A stretch of DNA of 64,000 bases from Streptococcus ratti FA-1 = DSM 20564 (GCF_000286075.1 NZ_AJTZ01000006.1:62001-126000), one strand, 5' to 3'; counted from the first letter of the stretch, positions 46,871 through 55,494 are shown. The notes: generated from the sequence alone by a model not told the origin. Numbers and translations are program-made.

Positions 46871-48043
46871 ATGTCTAATTTAAGTTTGTCAAAAAGATTG
46901 ACCGTTGTTGGTTTTTTTATTGCAGTATTTATTGTAGGGCTAGATTCATTTATTATTTCGTCCCTTCTGCCTACAATTGCGACTGCTTTTTCTACTAAGG
47001 TGGCTAATGTTGGTTTTGGAGTCACTGTGTATGCTATCTTTTATGCTGTCGGTGCACCTATTATTGCACCTTTTTCAGAAAGATTGCCCCGAAAGATGAT
47101 GATTGTGACAGGGCTCCTTTTGTTTACAATTGCAACTTTCCTTTGCGGAACAGCTACCAATTTAACTTCTTTTTATATTTTTAGAGCATTGGCTGGACTT
47201 GGTGCTGCTATGTTCACTCCAAATGTATATGCTTATATTGGGAACAATTTTGATAAAGAAGATATTGGAAAAATCATGGGAATAGTGATGTCAGCCTTGT
47301 CCCTTTCAATTGCAGTCGGTGTTCCAGCAGGTTCTTTTATTGCTAATTTGTGGAACTGGAATTGGACATTTTTTGGCTCCTCAATTTTTGCAGCAATTTC
47401 ATGGATTTTAATTATTTTATTTGTTGAAAAAGATGTTAAAAATCAAAATGCTATCATAAGTAATCCTTTAAGCCACTACATCAATGTTATCAAAAATCCA
47501 AGAGCTTCTCTGGGATTACTAACAATGCTATTTTGGATGTATGGTTTCTATGCCATTTATACCTATTTAGGAACTTATATCGGTCAAAGTTTTCATTTGT
47601 CAGTTGGGGCTATTGGATTAGTTTTCATGGTTTATGGTCTTAGCAATTTTGTTAGCAGTTTTAGTGGTGGTTGGATTGGTAGTAGCTTTGGAATGAAAAA
47701 GGTTATTCTTTTTTCTGGAATTATTAGTTGTGTTGCTTACCTTATTTTAGGAGTAAAAGGTATTAACTTAGTTCTATTCATTATTATTTTAGCAATTCTA
47801 GCCTTTGCTCAAGGTGTTGGCGCACCGCAGTTAACAACATTTAACGCAACAATTCTTCCAGAAAGTCGAGCAACTATGACATCACTAAACAGCTCATTCC
47901 TATACTTGGGGTTGACACTAGGTTCAGCTTTAGGAGGTGTGCTGATAGAAAATCTATCATTTACTGCTATAGGCATTAGCGCAGTTGTATCGACAGTTAT
48001 TGCAATCCTTATTTCACAAAATATTATCAAAGAAGGAGTATAG
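46871..48043 (+). CDS. MFS transporter (DHA1 drug:proton antiporter type)
   Basis: Efflux pump of 390 residues with twelve hydrophobic segments. Motif A-like SERLPRKMMIVTGLLLF after segment 2 and the N-terminal VGLDSFIISSLLPTIATAFS are typical of the DHA1 family (YdhP/AraJ-like). Preceded by GTGAGGTAAAAG. Controlled most likely by the adjacent ArsR regulator. The last codons are followed at once by a copy of the rpsI 3' end, so the gene sits at the very edge of a former mobile element. Substrate unknown. Confidence 0.9.
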   Translation: MSNLSLSKRLTVVGFFIAVFIVGLDSFIISSLLPTIATAFSTKVANVGFGVTVYAIFYAVGAPIIAPFSERLPRKMMIVTGLLLFTIATFLCGTATNLTSFYIFRALAGLGAAMFTPNVYAYIGNNFDKEDIGKIMGIVMSALSLSIAVGVPAGSFIANLWNWNWTFFGSSIFAAISWILIILFVEKDVKNQNAIISNPLSHYINVIKNPRASLGLLTMLFWMYGFYAIYTYLGTYIGQSFHLSVGAIGLVFMVYGLSNFVSSFSGGWIGSSFGMKKVILFSGIISCVAYLILGVKGINLVLFIIILAILAFAQGVGAPQLTTFNATILPESRATMTSLNSSFLYLGLTLGSALGGVLIENLSFTAIGISAVVSTVIAILISQNIIKEGV

Positions 48044-48086
48044 TATAAAATGACAAAAGATATACTAAGTAATAATGAAATTTTAG

Positions 48087-48122
48087 AAAGCTCGTAAAGC
48101 TAGTCAATTTAGTAAGCGTTAA
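48087..48122 (+). other. Copy of the rpsI 3' end (element-borne attachment site)
   Basis: Reads [11 protein letters not shown] and TAA, identical to the last 11 residues of S9 at 33808-34200, but with different codons (for example CAATTTAGTAAGCGT against CAGTTCTCAAAACGT). Integrative elements that target the 3' end of rpsI bring their own diverged copy of these codons to keep the gene intact. Here it lies far from rpsI without the rest of the gene. Confidence 0.75.
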
Positions 48123-48152
48123 TCTGTTTGTTCAGATTATCTTACGGCTTAG

Positions 48153-48180
48153 ACACTTCTCGATTTAGGAAAGTGTTTTT
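48153..48180 (+). terminator. Terminator after the first rpsI-end copy
   Basis: ACACTT (48153-48158) with AAGTGT (48171-48176) plus flanking pairs, then TTTTTTT. It is unlike the resident rpsI terminator, consistent with a foreign rpsI tail; it also terminates the MFS transcript. Confidence 0.7.
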
Positions 48181-48267
48181 TTATCTAAATTGACCGAACA
48201 GTTGACGTAGCTGTTGCGGATTTAGTTGCTTACAGATACGGCTGCACAGAAAACAAAGTTTTCGTGC

Positions 48268-48340
48268 CTCAAAACGCTAAGAACCAGCTACAACACAGCA
48301 CATTCAAGCACTTCATGGTTCATACCATGGGGTGTTTTTT
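48268..48340 (+). other. Second copy of the rpsI 3' end with resident-type terminator
   Basis: CTCAAAACGCTAAGAACCAG, then CTACAACACAGC and the hairpin CACTTCATGGT/ACCATGGGGTG (48309-48334) followed by seven T. This parallels the rpsI stop region and terminator at 33753-33820 in order and spacing, with scattered changes. Together with the copy at 48087-48122 it looks like the two sides of an rpsI integration site. Confidence 0.72.
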
Positions 48341-48402
48341 TCGGCTCTATGATATCTGTAATGGGTGAAATCCCCATCAGGAGTTTATAGCCTCTTTGAG
48401 TA

Positions 48403-48594
48403 CACAAAAAACCTCAGACGAACGCTTTAGAACTAGACAACTCAAACGCTAGATTTGAGGCGACTAACAAACTCATCAAAGACATTAAGCATCAAGGCTT
48501 CAGCTATCGCAATTTCCCTAACTTCAAGAAACGAATCTTATTGTCACCGAATATCAAAAAGGAGAGAACACATGTCATTCTCCCCAAAACCTAG
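48403..48594 (+). pseudogene. ISL3-family transposase remnant (C-terminus)
   Basis: Frame reading FEATNKLIKDIKHQGFSYRN, FPNFKKRILLSPNIKKE and VILPKT before TAG, the C-terminal block of streptococcal ISL3-type (IS1167/IS1193-like) transposases. The stretch CCACTGCAGTTGACAAGGA at 48606 onward resembles the terminal repeat of these elements. The rest of the element is missing. Confidence 0.75.
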
Positions 48595-48605
48595 CTTTTC
48601 ACCAG

Positions 48606-48628
48606 CCACTGCAGTTGACAAGGAAGCC
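48606..48628 (+). mobile_element. Candidate terminal inverted repeat of the ISL3 remnant
   Basis: On the minus strand GGCTTCCTTGTCAACTGCAG begins this stretch, much like the GGCTCTTTGTCAACTGTAG-type ends of streptococcal ISL3 elements as I remember them. It follows the transposase remnant by 11 bases. No partner repeat is found. Confidence 0.5.
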
Positions 48629-48766
48629 ACAAAAAAAAGAGTTTGGACAAAAGTCCCAAACTCTCTCAATCTATGCAGCATCAACTGCTTGACACAGTGG
48701 TTTATTGGAAGTCTTCATCCCTTGCTAAACAAGTAATAACGGCCATCCTAATAAACTGTGCGGAGG

Positions 48767-48825
48767 CGGGATAACAAAATCGGAATCCCATTTTAATAAC
48801 GATTTACCGATTTTTGTCCCACTCT
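48767..48825 (-). terminator. Long hairpin downstream of rpsO (dispersed repeat type)
   Basis: GGGATAACAAAATCGG (48768-48783) pairs with CCGATTTTTGTCCC (48807-48820). Hairpins of the GGGACAAAAATCGG type are common between streptococcal genes. Here it begins about 30 bases after the rpsO stop. The adjoining CCTAATAAACTGTGC (48748-48762) recurs at 55727-55741. Confidence 0.6.
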
Positions 48826-48857
48826 CGTCTTTTTAATTTCTTTCGGACACCTTTAAA

Positions 48858-49127
48858 TTAACGGCGAAGTCCGAGTGAGCTGATAAGATCACGGTAACGG
48901 TTAACGTCTGTACGGCGAAGATAAGCCAAGAGGTTACGGCGATGACCGATTTTTTTCATCAAGCCACGGTAAGTTGCGTGGTCTTTTTTATGCTGTTTAA
49001 TGTGTTCGTTGAGGTGGTTGATTTCCCAAGTCAGGACAGCAACTTGCACTTCTACTGAACCCGTGTCGCCCTCGTGACGGGCATACTGTGCGATGATTTC
49101 ATTTTTTTTCTCTTTTGAGATTGCCAT
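48858..49127 (-). CDS. rpsO: 30S ribosomal protein S15
   Basis: Primary 16S rRNA-binding protein of 89 residues ([59 protein letters not shown], ending SSLGLRR). The start ATG (49125-49127) follows AGAAGGAGAA; the frame opens upstream but the extra residues are not part of S15. In most streptococci pnp follows closely; here about 3.3 kb of accessory DNA separates them. Confidence 0.98.
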   Translation of the reverse strand: MAISKEKKNEIIAQYARHEGDTGSVEVQVAVLTWEINHLNEHIKQHKKDHATYRGLMKKIGHRRNLLAYLRRTDVNRYRDLISSLGLRR

Positions 49128-49328
49128 AATATATTCTCCTTCTGAATCCTTAATCCGAGTTCTGGGTTTTGGCGAATCCCGGAACCAAGAAAAGGTTACT
49201 TGTCTTAAAGACAATTCTTATTCTAGCAAATTAGCACCCCAACGTCAACTGATTTTCTTTGGTGAGCAAAATGCAAGCCTTAGCTAACAGCATCGGTAAT
49301 ATGGTAATATTTTATACTAATTGAAAAA

Positions 49329-49346
49329 GGCCCGCCGAAGCGGACC
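49329..49346 (-). terminator. adhE terminator
   Basis: Minus strand GGTCCGC, TTCG-type loop, GCGGGCC, then TTTTTC. One U-G pair on the minus strand. It begins 26 bases after the adhE stop. Confidence 0.75.
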
Positions 49347-49372
49347 CTGACTGCAAACTATATCAATAGAGC

Positions 49373-52042
49373 TTAGAACATATCAATCAAAAGCTGTTTC
49401 AATTCTTCAATGTATGGCTGACGCGGATTAGCTGGCGTACATTGGTCATCGTAAGCCAAGCTTGCCAAACGGTCAACTGCTGCATCAAAGGCTTTCTTAG
49501 TAACCCCATTAGCTGACAGTTTTGGTTCGACACCGACAGCGTGCATCAATTTGTCAATGCGTGCGCAAAGCGCTTCAACTAATTCAGCATCGTCCTTGCC
49601 TTTAAGACCGAGGTGACGAGCGATATCTGCATAATCACGCTGTGCACGGTATTCTTCGTAACGTGGATAAACAGAACGTTTCACATTGCCAGAAACCCCA
49701 TTGTAGCGAATAACATGCTGCATAGCGATAGAAATTGCTAGACCATGCGGAAGTCCAAACTCACCACCTGTTTTGTGAGCCAGTGAGTGGTTGATGCCAA
49801 GGAAGGCATTACCGAAGGCCATACCTGCAATAGTTGATGCATAGTGCATGTTTTCTTTAGCTTGTTCACCGCGAAGAGTTGGGTTCTTAGGATCATAGTT
49901 ATATGCATCTTCCAAGTTTTCAATGATCAATTTAATCGCTTCAAGTGACCATGGACGTGTAAAGTCAGATGCCATTACTGATACGTAAGATTCAAGAGCG
50001 TGTGACAAAGCGTCAAGACCTGACCAAGCTGCTGTACGTTTTGGTACAGTCATAACAAATTCTGGGTCAACGATAGCAACTTGTGGCACCAATTCATAGT
50101 CAGCAAGAGGGTATTTCACGTGTGTGAAGTCGTCTGTGATAACCGCAAATGGTGTCACCTCAGCACCTGTACCAGATGTGGTTGGGATACAGAAGAGACG
50201 TGTTGTTGTTTGATGTTTAAATTTCACGATCCGTTTGCGGATATCAATGAATTTTTGTTGCAATTCAAGGAAGAATTCGCTGACGTTTTCGTAAGAATCA
50301 AGCCAAGTATCTTCTTTATCAAGAGATACTTCATAAATGAGACGAGCAATCTTAGACGCGTCAATGGCAGAACCACCACCGATAGCAATGACTGTATCAG
50401 GTTTGAAGTCGCGCATTTGTTTAGCAATTTCAATGGTTTGACCAAGTGTTGGGTCAGGTTTGATGGTACCGTAAAGTGATGTCACAACTTTTTCATCACG
50501 AAGAGCCAATTGTGCGTAAACAGTATCAACGAAGCCGAATTGAACCATACCTGGGTCAGCAACGATGAGAGCACGTTTCATTGGTTCATACTCATCTTGC
50601 AAGTAAGAAATAGCATTTTTTTCGTAGTAAGTTTTTTCTGGCAAACGCACCCATTGAGGACGGTTACGGCGTTTCGCAACAGTTTTCACGTTCAAGAGGT
50701 CGCCAGTAGATAAATTGTGTGACAATGAATTTTTCCCCCATGATCCTGTTCCAAGTGTTAAGCTGGCTTGCAATGCATCTGTATAAACATCACCAATACC
50801 GCCGACTGAGTCTGGTTGGTTAACCAAGATACGAGATGACTTAAGTGCATCACCGTATTCAGCAACGAATGGATCAGCTTGTGAACCGATTTGGATAGCA
50901 CAGTTGTGACCGGCACCTTGGTAATCAAGCAAAGCAGCCACAATTTCGATACCCTCTTTGCGGTCTTTAGCTTTGTAAACTGAAAGGAGTGGAGAAAGTT
51001 TTTCTGAAGATAATTTTTCGCCGATATTTTTCTTATCAAGTTCAAACAAGAGAACATCTTTTCCTTCTGGCAGTTTTACCCCAGCTTGTTCGCAGATCCA
51101 CTGTGCGGACATACCAGCAACTGGTCCGTTCACTCCATGGTTATCATTGAAAACAAAATTTTCTAACTTTTTGTAATCTTTCTTAGGCACTAGGTAAGCA
51201 CCTTTTTCCTGCATTTTGGCAAGCCATTCCTTGTAGATTGGTGCTTCAACAATCGCTGAATTTTCAGTCGCACAAATCATACCATTGTCAAAACGCTTAG
51301 AAAGAAGGAGGTCTTCAACTGCACGGTCAAGGTGGGCAGTCGCATCCACATAAACCGCACCGTTACCAGCACCAACACCCATTGATGGGTTACCAGATTT
51401 AAGAGCTGCATTTACCATACCAGGTCCGCCGGTTGCCAGAATGGAAGCAATCTTTTTATTTGAAATCAAAGCGCTTGTATTTTCAAGAGATGGGGTGTCA
51501 ATCCATTGAACAATATTTTCAGGAGCGCCGGCTTTAACTGCTGCATCATACAAGATTTGAGCGGCATGAGCAGAACATTTTTGTGCTGCTGGGTGGAAGG
51601 CGAACACGATAGCGTTACGTGTTTTCAAGGCCACCAAGATCTTAAACATGGTTGTTGATGTTGGATTGGTTGTTGGCACGATACCAGCTAAAACACCAAG
51701 CGGTGCTGCGATTTGGATACTGCCGGCAACTTTGTCTTCACCAATAATACCAACAGTTTTTTCATTTTTAATGCGTTCATACACATATTCTGTCGCAAAG
51801 TGGTTCTTAGTATCTTTATCTTCGACAACTCCGCGGCCAGTTTCTTCATGGGCTTCTTTAGCCAATTCTAAGGATGCTTCAGAACCAGCAAGTGCCATAG
51901 CAGCTACGATTTTATCAACTTGTTCTTGGGAATAAGTTGCGTAAAGACGCTCAGCTTCCAGTGCCTTATCTACAAGTTTACCCGTGTACTGCTGCGCCAA
52001 TTCTTCAGCACTGAGTTCTGCAGTTTTAGTTGCTTTAGCCAT
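49373..52042 (-). CDS. adhE: Bifunctional acetaldehyde-CoA/alcohol dehydrogenase AdhE
   Basis: Reduces acetyl-CoA to ethanol in two NADH-dependent steps and so balances redox during fermentation; it forms spirosomes. The 889-residue protein has an aldehyde dehydrogenase half (about 1-450) with the catalytic Cys in NGMICATENSAIVEA and NAD-binding GVLAGIVPTTNP, and an iron alcohol dehydrogenase half (about 460-889) with GGGSAIDASKIARL and the iron ligands in NSLAHKTGGEFGLPHGLA. It is monocistronic, with a promoter at 52293-52321, a Rex-like site over the start region and a leader of about 240 bases. Confidence 0.97.
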   Translation of the reverse strand: MAKATKTAELSAEELAQQYTGKLVDKALEAERLYATYSQEQVDKIVAAMALAGSEASLELAKEAHEETGRGVVEDKDTKNHFATEYVYERIKNEKTVGIIGEDKVAGSIQIAAPLGVLAGIVPTTNPTSTTMFKILVALKTRNAIVFAFHPAAQKCSAHAAQILYDAAVKAGAPENIVQWIDTPSLENTSALISNKKIASILATGGPGMVNAALKSGNPSMGVGAGNGAVYVDATAHLDRAVEDLLLSKRFDNGMICATENSAIVEAPIYKEWLAKMQEKGAYLVPKKDYKKLENFVFNDNHGVNGPVAGMSAQWICEQAGVKLPEGKDVLLFELDKKNIGEKLSSEKLSPLLSVYKAKDRKEGIEIVAALLDYQGAGHNCAIQIGSQADPFVAEYGDALKSSRILVNQPDSVGGIGDVYTDALQASLTLGTGSWGKNSLSHNLSTGDLLNVKTVAKRRNRPQWVRLPEKTYYEKNAISYLQDEYEPMKRALIVADPGMVQFGFVDTVYAQLALRDEKVVTSLYGTIKPDPTLGQTIEIAKQMRDFKPDTVIAIGGGSAIDASKIARLIYEVSLDKEDTWLDSYENVSEFFLELQQKFIDIRKRIVKFKHQTTTRLFCIPTTSGTGAEVTPFAVITDDFTHVKYPLADYELVPQVAIVDPEFVMTVPKRTAAWSGLDALSHALESYVSVMASDFTRPWSLEAIKLIIENLEDAYNYDPKNPTLRGEQAKENMHYASTIAGMAFGNAFLGINHSLAHKTGGEFGLPHGLAISIAMQHVIRYNGVSGNVKRSVYPRYEEYRAQRDYADIARHLGLKGKDDAELVEALCARIDKLMHAVGVEPKLSANGVTKKAFDAAVDRLASLAYDDQCTPANPRQPYIEELKQLLIDMF

Positions 52043-52271
52043 TAAAAAATCCTCCTACATAAGTACTTTACAAAGTTGTTTCCAGAAGAATTGCAGTAGA
52101 TTAAATCACTTTTAAGCTTTAGCTGACTGATATGCTGATTAGACTTGCAGTTTAGCGCTTTCATTTAAAACCGCACAAGCAGGCGTGCTTTAGTTTAAAA
52201 GAAAGATTCCCTAAATTGAGATTGCCCAAATAAGCAGCCAAGCATTAAATTGGTTTAATCCGCTATGCTGT

Positions 52272-52289
52272 TTGTGATATTCTTCACCA
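52272..52289 (-). promoter_or_regulatory. Rex-like operator in the adhE promoter
   Basis: TTGTGAT, four bases, TTCACCA: 12 of 14 arm positions match the Rex consensus TTGTGAA-N4-TTCACAA. It lies at the expected transcription start, just after the -10 box. Rex senses NADH/NAD and typically represses adhE in Gram-positives. Confidence 0.65.
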
Positions 52290-52292
52290 ACT

Positions 52293-52321
52293 ATAATAAA
52301 CTTATTTTTTAAAAAGGTCAA
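52293..52321 (-). promoter_or_regulatory. adhE promoter
   Basis: Minus strand TTGACC (52316-52321), 17 bases, TATTAT (52293-52298). The 350-base interval 52043-52392 contains this promoter and an mRNA leader of about 240 bases without an ORF. Confidence 0.75.
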
Positions 52322-52376
52322 GTATTTTTGTGATTTTTTTCTCAAATTTTTTGCTTAGCTATTTTATCATTAACTA

Positions 52377-52407
52377 AAAAGCCCCAAAATTGCTATTTGG
52401 AGCTTTT
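52377..52407 (-). terminator. Terminator overlapping the end of the MFS gene
   Basis: Minus strand AAAAGCTCCAAA with TTTGGGGCTTTT (one U-G pair), followed by TTAG. The MFS stop codon lies in the left arm. Confidence 0.72.
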
Positions 52408-53565
52408 AGACCAAGCTTTTGTACGGGCCAGCAGGATGAAGCCCAAAACAAAACTTACAAGAGCAAATATTAAAAAGGCAGCATTCAAGTGCGAACTGAT
52501 TTGTGCTAACAGCTGCAGAACAACAGAAGCGCAGCCACCGCCAAGATTACAGCCTATGAGTACCAGCGTTGTGGCTGTTGTCAGCTGCTGGCGGGGAATG
52601 TGCTCTGAAATTTTATGAAACACCAAGGTCACGCCTAAACTATATACAAAACCGGTAATCAAGGCTCCCAATCCCAAAAGCCATAACTGTTGAGCCTGCC
52701 AAAGCAGCAAGAGCCCCACTCCTAAAACTAAAAGAACCAGAGACATCAAATAATCTTTCAGCCAGCTAAGCAAAACACTAAACAGTGTTCCTGCCAGAAT
52801 ACCCATCAGCATCATCAAGCTTAAAATCAGACTGGCTTGACCGGCTGTCCCCAGATGCAGCTTATCAACTAAAATCGGAATGCGCAAGGTATTGGCTGAA
52901 TTTACCAGAATGACAAAGCTGGCATACAGAGCCATTCCTAAAATATAGAGCAGCTGATGCGGGGTAAAGTTTTCCCTGCGTTCTTGCCTGCTAACTGTTC
53001 GTTCTTTGCTTTCCTCCTTCTGCGGAACAAATAAAAGATACAAAGCCAAAATAGGCAGCCCAAAACCATAAATCAAAAAAGCAGCTGACCAAGAATACCC
53101 CAGTAGCTGACCGGCTAAAAAGGTTAAAACCGCTGATCCCAACACTTCCATGGAGCCTCTAAGACCCAGCATTCGCACACGTGTTTTTCCCGAAAACCGT
53201 TCACTGATAATATTAATAGCACGGGCATTGATTAAGCCAATCCCAAATCCCAAAAGCAAGCGGGACAAAAAAACGACCTCATAAATCTGAACAGCAATTG
53301 GTAGCATGCCTCCAAGAGAAAGAAGCGACAACCCTAAAACAACACTCAAACGCTCCGATAGCAGGGCGTTCAGCCAAGGGTTGATCAGGAGAGTCGTTAA
53401 AATAGCAAAGGAGGATAGGGATAAAAGCAATTCGACCTGAGCGCTGCTGTAACCTTGTTCTTGATAAAAGGCCACCATTTTAGGCAGGGCAGGAGCGACC
53501 GCAAAAGTCGATACCAGCATTAAGGATAAAGATAAAAGGCTGATTTTTTCCATCAACTGTTTCAT
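52393..53565 (-). CDS. MFS transporter
   Basis: Major facilitator of 390 residues with twelve hydrophobic segments (LLSLSLMLVSTFAVAPALPK at the N-terminus; LLLGFGIGLINARAINIISE; LLYILGMALYASFVILVNSA; LGFILLARTKAW at the end). A basic loop (PQKEESKERTVSRQERRENF) separates the two halves. ATG 53563-53565 follows CAAGGAG; the ORF runs nine codons further upstream but without a ribosome-binding site. The sugar or drug transported is unknown. It is divergent from the Crp-like gene, about 600 bases away across a repeat region. Confidence 0.88.
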   Translation of the reverse strand: MKQLMEKISLLSLSLMLVSTFAVAPALPKMVAFYQEQGYSSAQVELLLSLSSFAILTTLLINPWLNALLSERLSVVLGLSLLSLGGMLPIAVQIYEVVFLSRLLLGFGIGLINARAINIISERFSGKTRVRMLGLRGSMEVLGSAVLTFLAGQLLGYSWSAAFLIYGFGLPILALYLLFVPQKEESKERTVSRQERRENFTPHQLLYILGMALYASFVILVNSANTLRIPILVDKLHLGTAGQASLILSLMMLMGILAGTLFSVLLSWLKDYLMSLVLLVLGVGLLLLWQAQQLWLLGLGALITGFVYSLGVTLVFHKISEHIPRQQLTTATTLVLIGCNLGGGCASVVLQLLAQISSHLNAAFLIFALVSFVLGFILLARTKAWSKSSK

Positions 53566-53585
53566 AAAAACTCCTTGAAAGTAAT

Positions 53586-53614
53586 ACCTCAAAGAAAATC
53601 AAAATCAGACTAGG
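53586..53614 (-). repeat. Partial BOX element (boxC end only)
   Basis: CCTCAAAGAAAATCAAAATC and AGACTAGG match the boxC end of the two larger BOX copies in this window; the rest is absent. It lies just upstream of the MFS gene. Confidence 0.65.
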
Positions 53615-53690
53615 CAAGGCAGCAAAGTTAATGGATGCCAAGTGTCTCATAACTAACGACAGCCGCTATAAGTAGTCTGTCTAGCCCTCC

Positions 53691-53983
53691 TTACTAGCTC
53701 GTTAGCGAAATAATATCGATTTCGCTTCCTCGCGTCGGATCGCTCAAGACTATCTGCGATTGAATTCGCTGGCGAAACTACGCGAAGTCCTATGGGAGCT
53801 TCGCTAGAGCTCTTACTAGCTCGTTAGCGAAATAATATCGATTTCGCTTCCTCGCGTCGGATCGCTCAAGACTATCTGTGATTGAATTCGCTGGTGAAAC
53901 TACGCGAAGTCCTATGGGAGCTTCGCTAGAGCTCTCACTAGCTCGTTAGCGAAATAATATCGATTTCGCTTCCTCGCGTCGCA
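53691..53983. repeat. 122-bp tandem repeat, 2.4 copies
   Basis: Units begin at 53691, 53813 and 53935 (period 122); units 1 and 2 differ at only about four bases and unit 3 stops after some 49 bases. Each has the hairpin GCGAAAT-AATATCG-ATTTCGC and other short inverted repeats (CGCTGGCG, CTACGCGAAG, GAGCTTCGCTAGAGCTC). No ORF. The hairpin also occurs, inverted, at 3283-3322. The remaining part of the 53566-54159 interval has no gene. Confidence 0.85.
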
Positions 53984-54080
53984 AGCGGCCGCAGTCAGTA
54001 CTGAAATAGGAGATTGAGGCAGTAAAGCTGGCATCAGCAAAAACAAGAACCTAGCATGAGTTTTTCCAAGAGTAGAAAAC

Positions 54081-54108
54081 TTGTTTTTTCTCGTAAATAG
54101 AGTATAAT
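54081..54108 (+). promoter_or_regulatory. Promoter of the Crp-like regulator gene
   Basis: TTGTTT (54081-54086), 16 bases, TATAAT (54103-54108). Confidence 0.65.
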
Positions 54109-54127
54109 CAAACTTAAGCAAGAAAAA

Positions 54128-54143
54128 TATGACATATGTCATA
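54128..54143 (+). promoter_or_regulatory. Palindromic operator upstream of the Crp-like gene
   Basis: TATGACATATGTCATA is a perfect 16-bp palindrome with TGACAT half-sites, lying between the -10 box and the AGGAGG ribosome-binding site. Position and symmetry fit a dimeric Crp/Fnr-type repressor acting on its own gene. Confidence 0.7.
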
Positions 54144-54159
54144 AACAGGAGGCGCAATC

Positions 54160-54807
54160 TTGAAAACCTTAACCGATTGGATTCAAGAATTCCAGCTGGA
54201 AAATATTTTTCCTGCTCATTATTTTGAAAAGCTGCAGGTTAAATCTTTCTCAGCCGGAGAATGCATCTGCCAGCAGGGCCAAGATTTACAGGCACTGTCT
54301 TATTTTGTCCAAGGAAAAATCAAAATTGTCCGCCGTCTCTTTAACGGCAAAGAGCATATCCTAGATATTCAGGATAAACCCACGATTATCGGTGATATTG
54401 AATTTTTAACAAATCAGCAGACGGTGTCTTCTGTGATTGCCCTTGAAAAGTCTTGGATTATCCAGCTGCCGCTTGAAAATAATAAAAATATGCTGCTGCA
54501 AGATCCGCTGTTTCTGCTTAAATTAGGACAGGGGCTGGCTCAGTCTCTCTACGAACAAAACATTCGTGCTTCAACCAATCTTTCTTATACCGTTAAAGAG
54601 CGCCTAGCCAGTCATATTTTGGCTATCCAAAAAGGCGGCACTTTCCAACTGGAGCTGAGCACGCTGGCAGACTCATTCGGTGTAAGCTACCGCCACTTGC
54701 TGCGTGTCATTGGGGAGTTCATTGCCCTAGGATTGATCCGCAAGCAAAAACCCTACTATCACATTGTTGATTCTAAGCAGCTGAGCCGATGGCAGATCAA
54801 GGAATAA
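54160..54807 (+). CDS. Crp/Fnr-family transcriptional regulator
   Basis: Regulator of 215 residues with an N-terminal cyclic-nucleotide-binding-like domain (FSAGECICQQGQDLQALSYF, VQGKIKIVRRLFNGKEHIL) and a C-terminal HTH (LSTLADSFGVSYRHLLRVIG, about 166-185), most like the YeiL group. It lacks an N-terminal Cys cluster, so it is probably not an iron-sulphur sensor; isolated Cys residues near residue 34 could matter. The start is TTG at 54160, with AGGAGG 7 bases upstream; no ATG is available nearby. It is divergent from the MFS gene. The palindrome at 54128 suggests autoregulation. Confidence 0.88.
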   Translation: MKTLTDWIQEFQLENIFPAHYFEKLQVKSFSAGECICQQGQDLQALSYFVQGKIKIVRRLFNGKEHILDIQDKPTIIGDIEFLTNQQTVSSVIALEKSWIIQLPLENNKNMLLQDPLFLLKLGQGLAQSLYEQNIRASTNLSYTVKERLASHILAIQKGGTFQLELSTLADSFGVSYRHLLRVIGEFIALGLIRKQKPYYHIVDSKQLSRWQIKE

Positions 54808-54879
54808 AGGGGTCTTCTAACTTTATTTATCCCTTATTTTGTGCTATATTTATCTTATTGTAAGAACAAGGAGAAAAGA

Positions 54880-55494
54880 ATGTCTATTATAGAAAAACTT
54901 ACTCGAGCCAGTCATTTGATTGATATGGATGATATTATCCGTGAAGGCAATCCGACTCTTCGCGCCGTTGCCCAAGATGTTACTTTTCCTTTGACCGATG
55001 AGGATATTATTCTGGGTGAAAAAATGCTGCAGTTTTTGAAAAATTCACAGGATCCAACAACTGCTGAAAAAATGGGTCTGCGCGGCGGTGTCGGTCTGGC
55101 AGCACCCCAACTAGATATTTCTAAACGCATTATCGCAGTTCTCGTTCCTAATCCTGAAGATGAGGACGGCAATCCTCCTAAAGAGGCCTATGCCTTGGAA
55201 GAAGTCATGTACAATCCTCGGATTATCGCCCATTCTGTTCAAGATGCAGCACTGGCTGATGGTGAAGGCTGTTTGTCTGTTGATCGTGTGGTTGAGGGTT
55301 ACGTCATCCGTCATTCCCGCGTTACCATTGAATATTATGACAAAGACGGTGACAAAAAGAAAATCAAGCTTAAAGGCTTTAACTCAATCGTTGTCCAACA
55401 CGAAATTGACCATACCAATGGAATCATGTTTTATGACCGTATCAACGAAAAGAATCCTTTTGAGGTCAAGGAAGGATTGCTTCTGATTGAATGA
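54880..55494 (+). CDS. def: Peptide deformylase
   Basis: Metalloenzyme that removes the formyl group from nascent proteins (204 residues, the long type-2 form of Gram-positives). All three motifs are present: [18 protein letters not shown] (Cys ligand) and [11 protein letters not shown] (two His ligands, catalytic Glu). ATG 54880 follows AAGGAGAAAAG; the reading frame opens 13 codons earlier without support. It is probably expressed by itself. Confidence 0.97.
   Translation: MSIIEKLTRASHLIDMDDIIREGNPTLRAVAQDVTFPLTDEDIILGEKMLQFLKNSQDPTTAEKMGLRGGVGLAAPQLDISKRIIAVLVPNPEDEDGNPPKEAYALEEVMYNPRIIAHSVQDAALADGEGCLSVDRVVEGYVIRHSRVTIEYYDKDGDKKKIKLKGFNSIVVQHEIDHTNGIMFYDRINEKNPFEVKEGLLLIE

Noticed and set aside
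48051..48098. 15-codon ORF (MTKDILSNN) after the MFS gene
   Set aside because: It has poor spacing from its ribosome-binding site and runs out of frame into the rpsI-tail copy, so it looks accidental.
33753..48340. Large inversion between the inverted terminator copies of rpsI
   Set aside because: Gene order and strand from rpsO through pnp, cysS, degV and rplM to rpsI are collinear with the order known for S. mutans, so no inversion is needed.
53691..53983. CRISPR array
   Set aside because: Repeats are 122-bp tandem units without spacers, with only 2.4 copies, and no cas gene is nearby.
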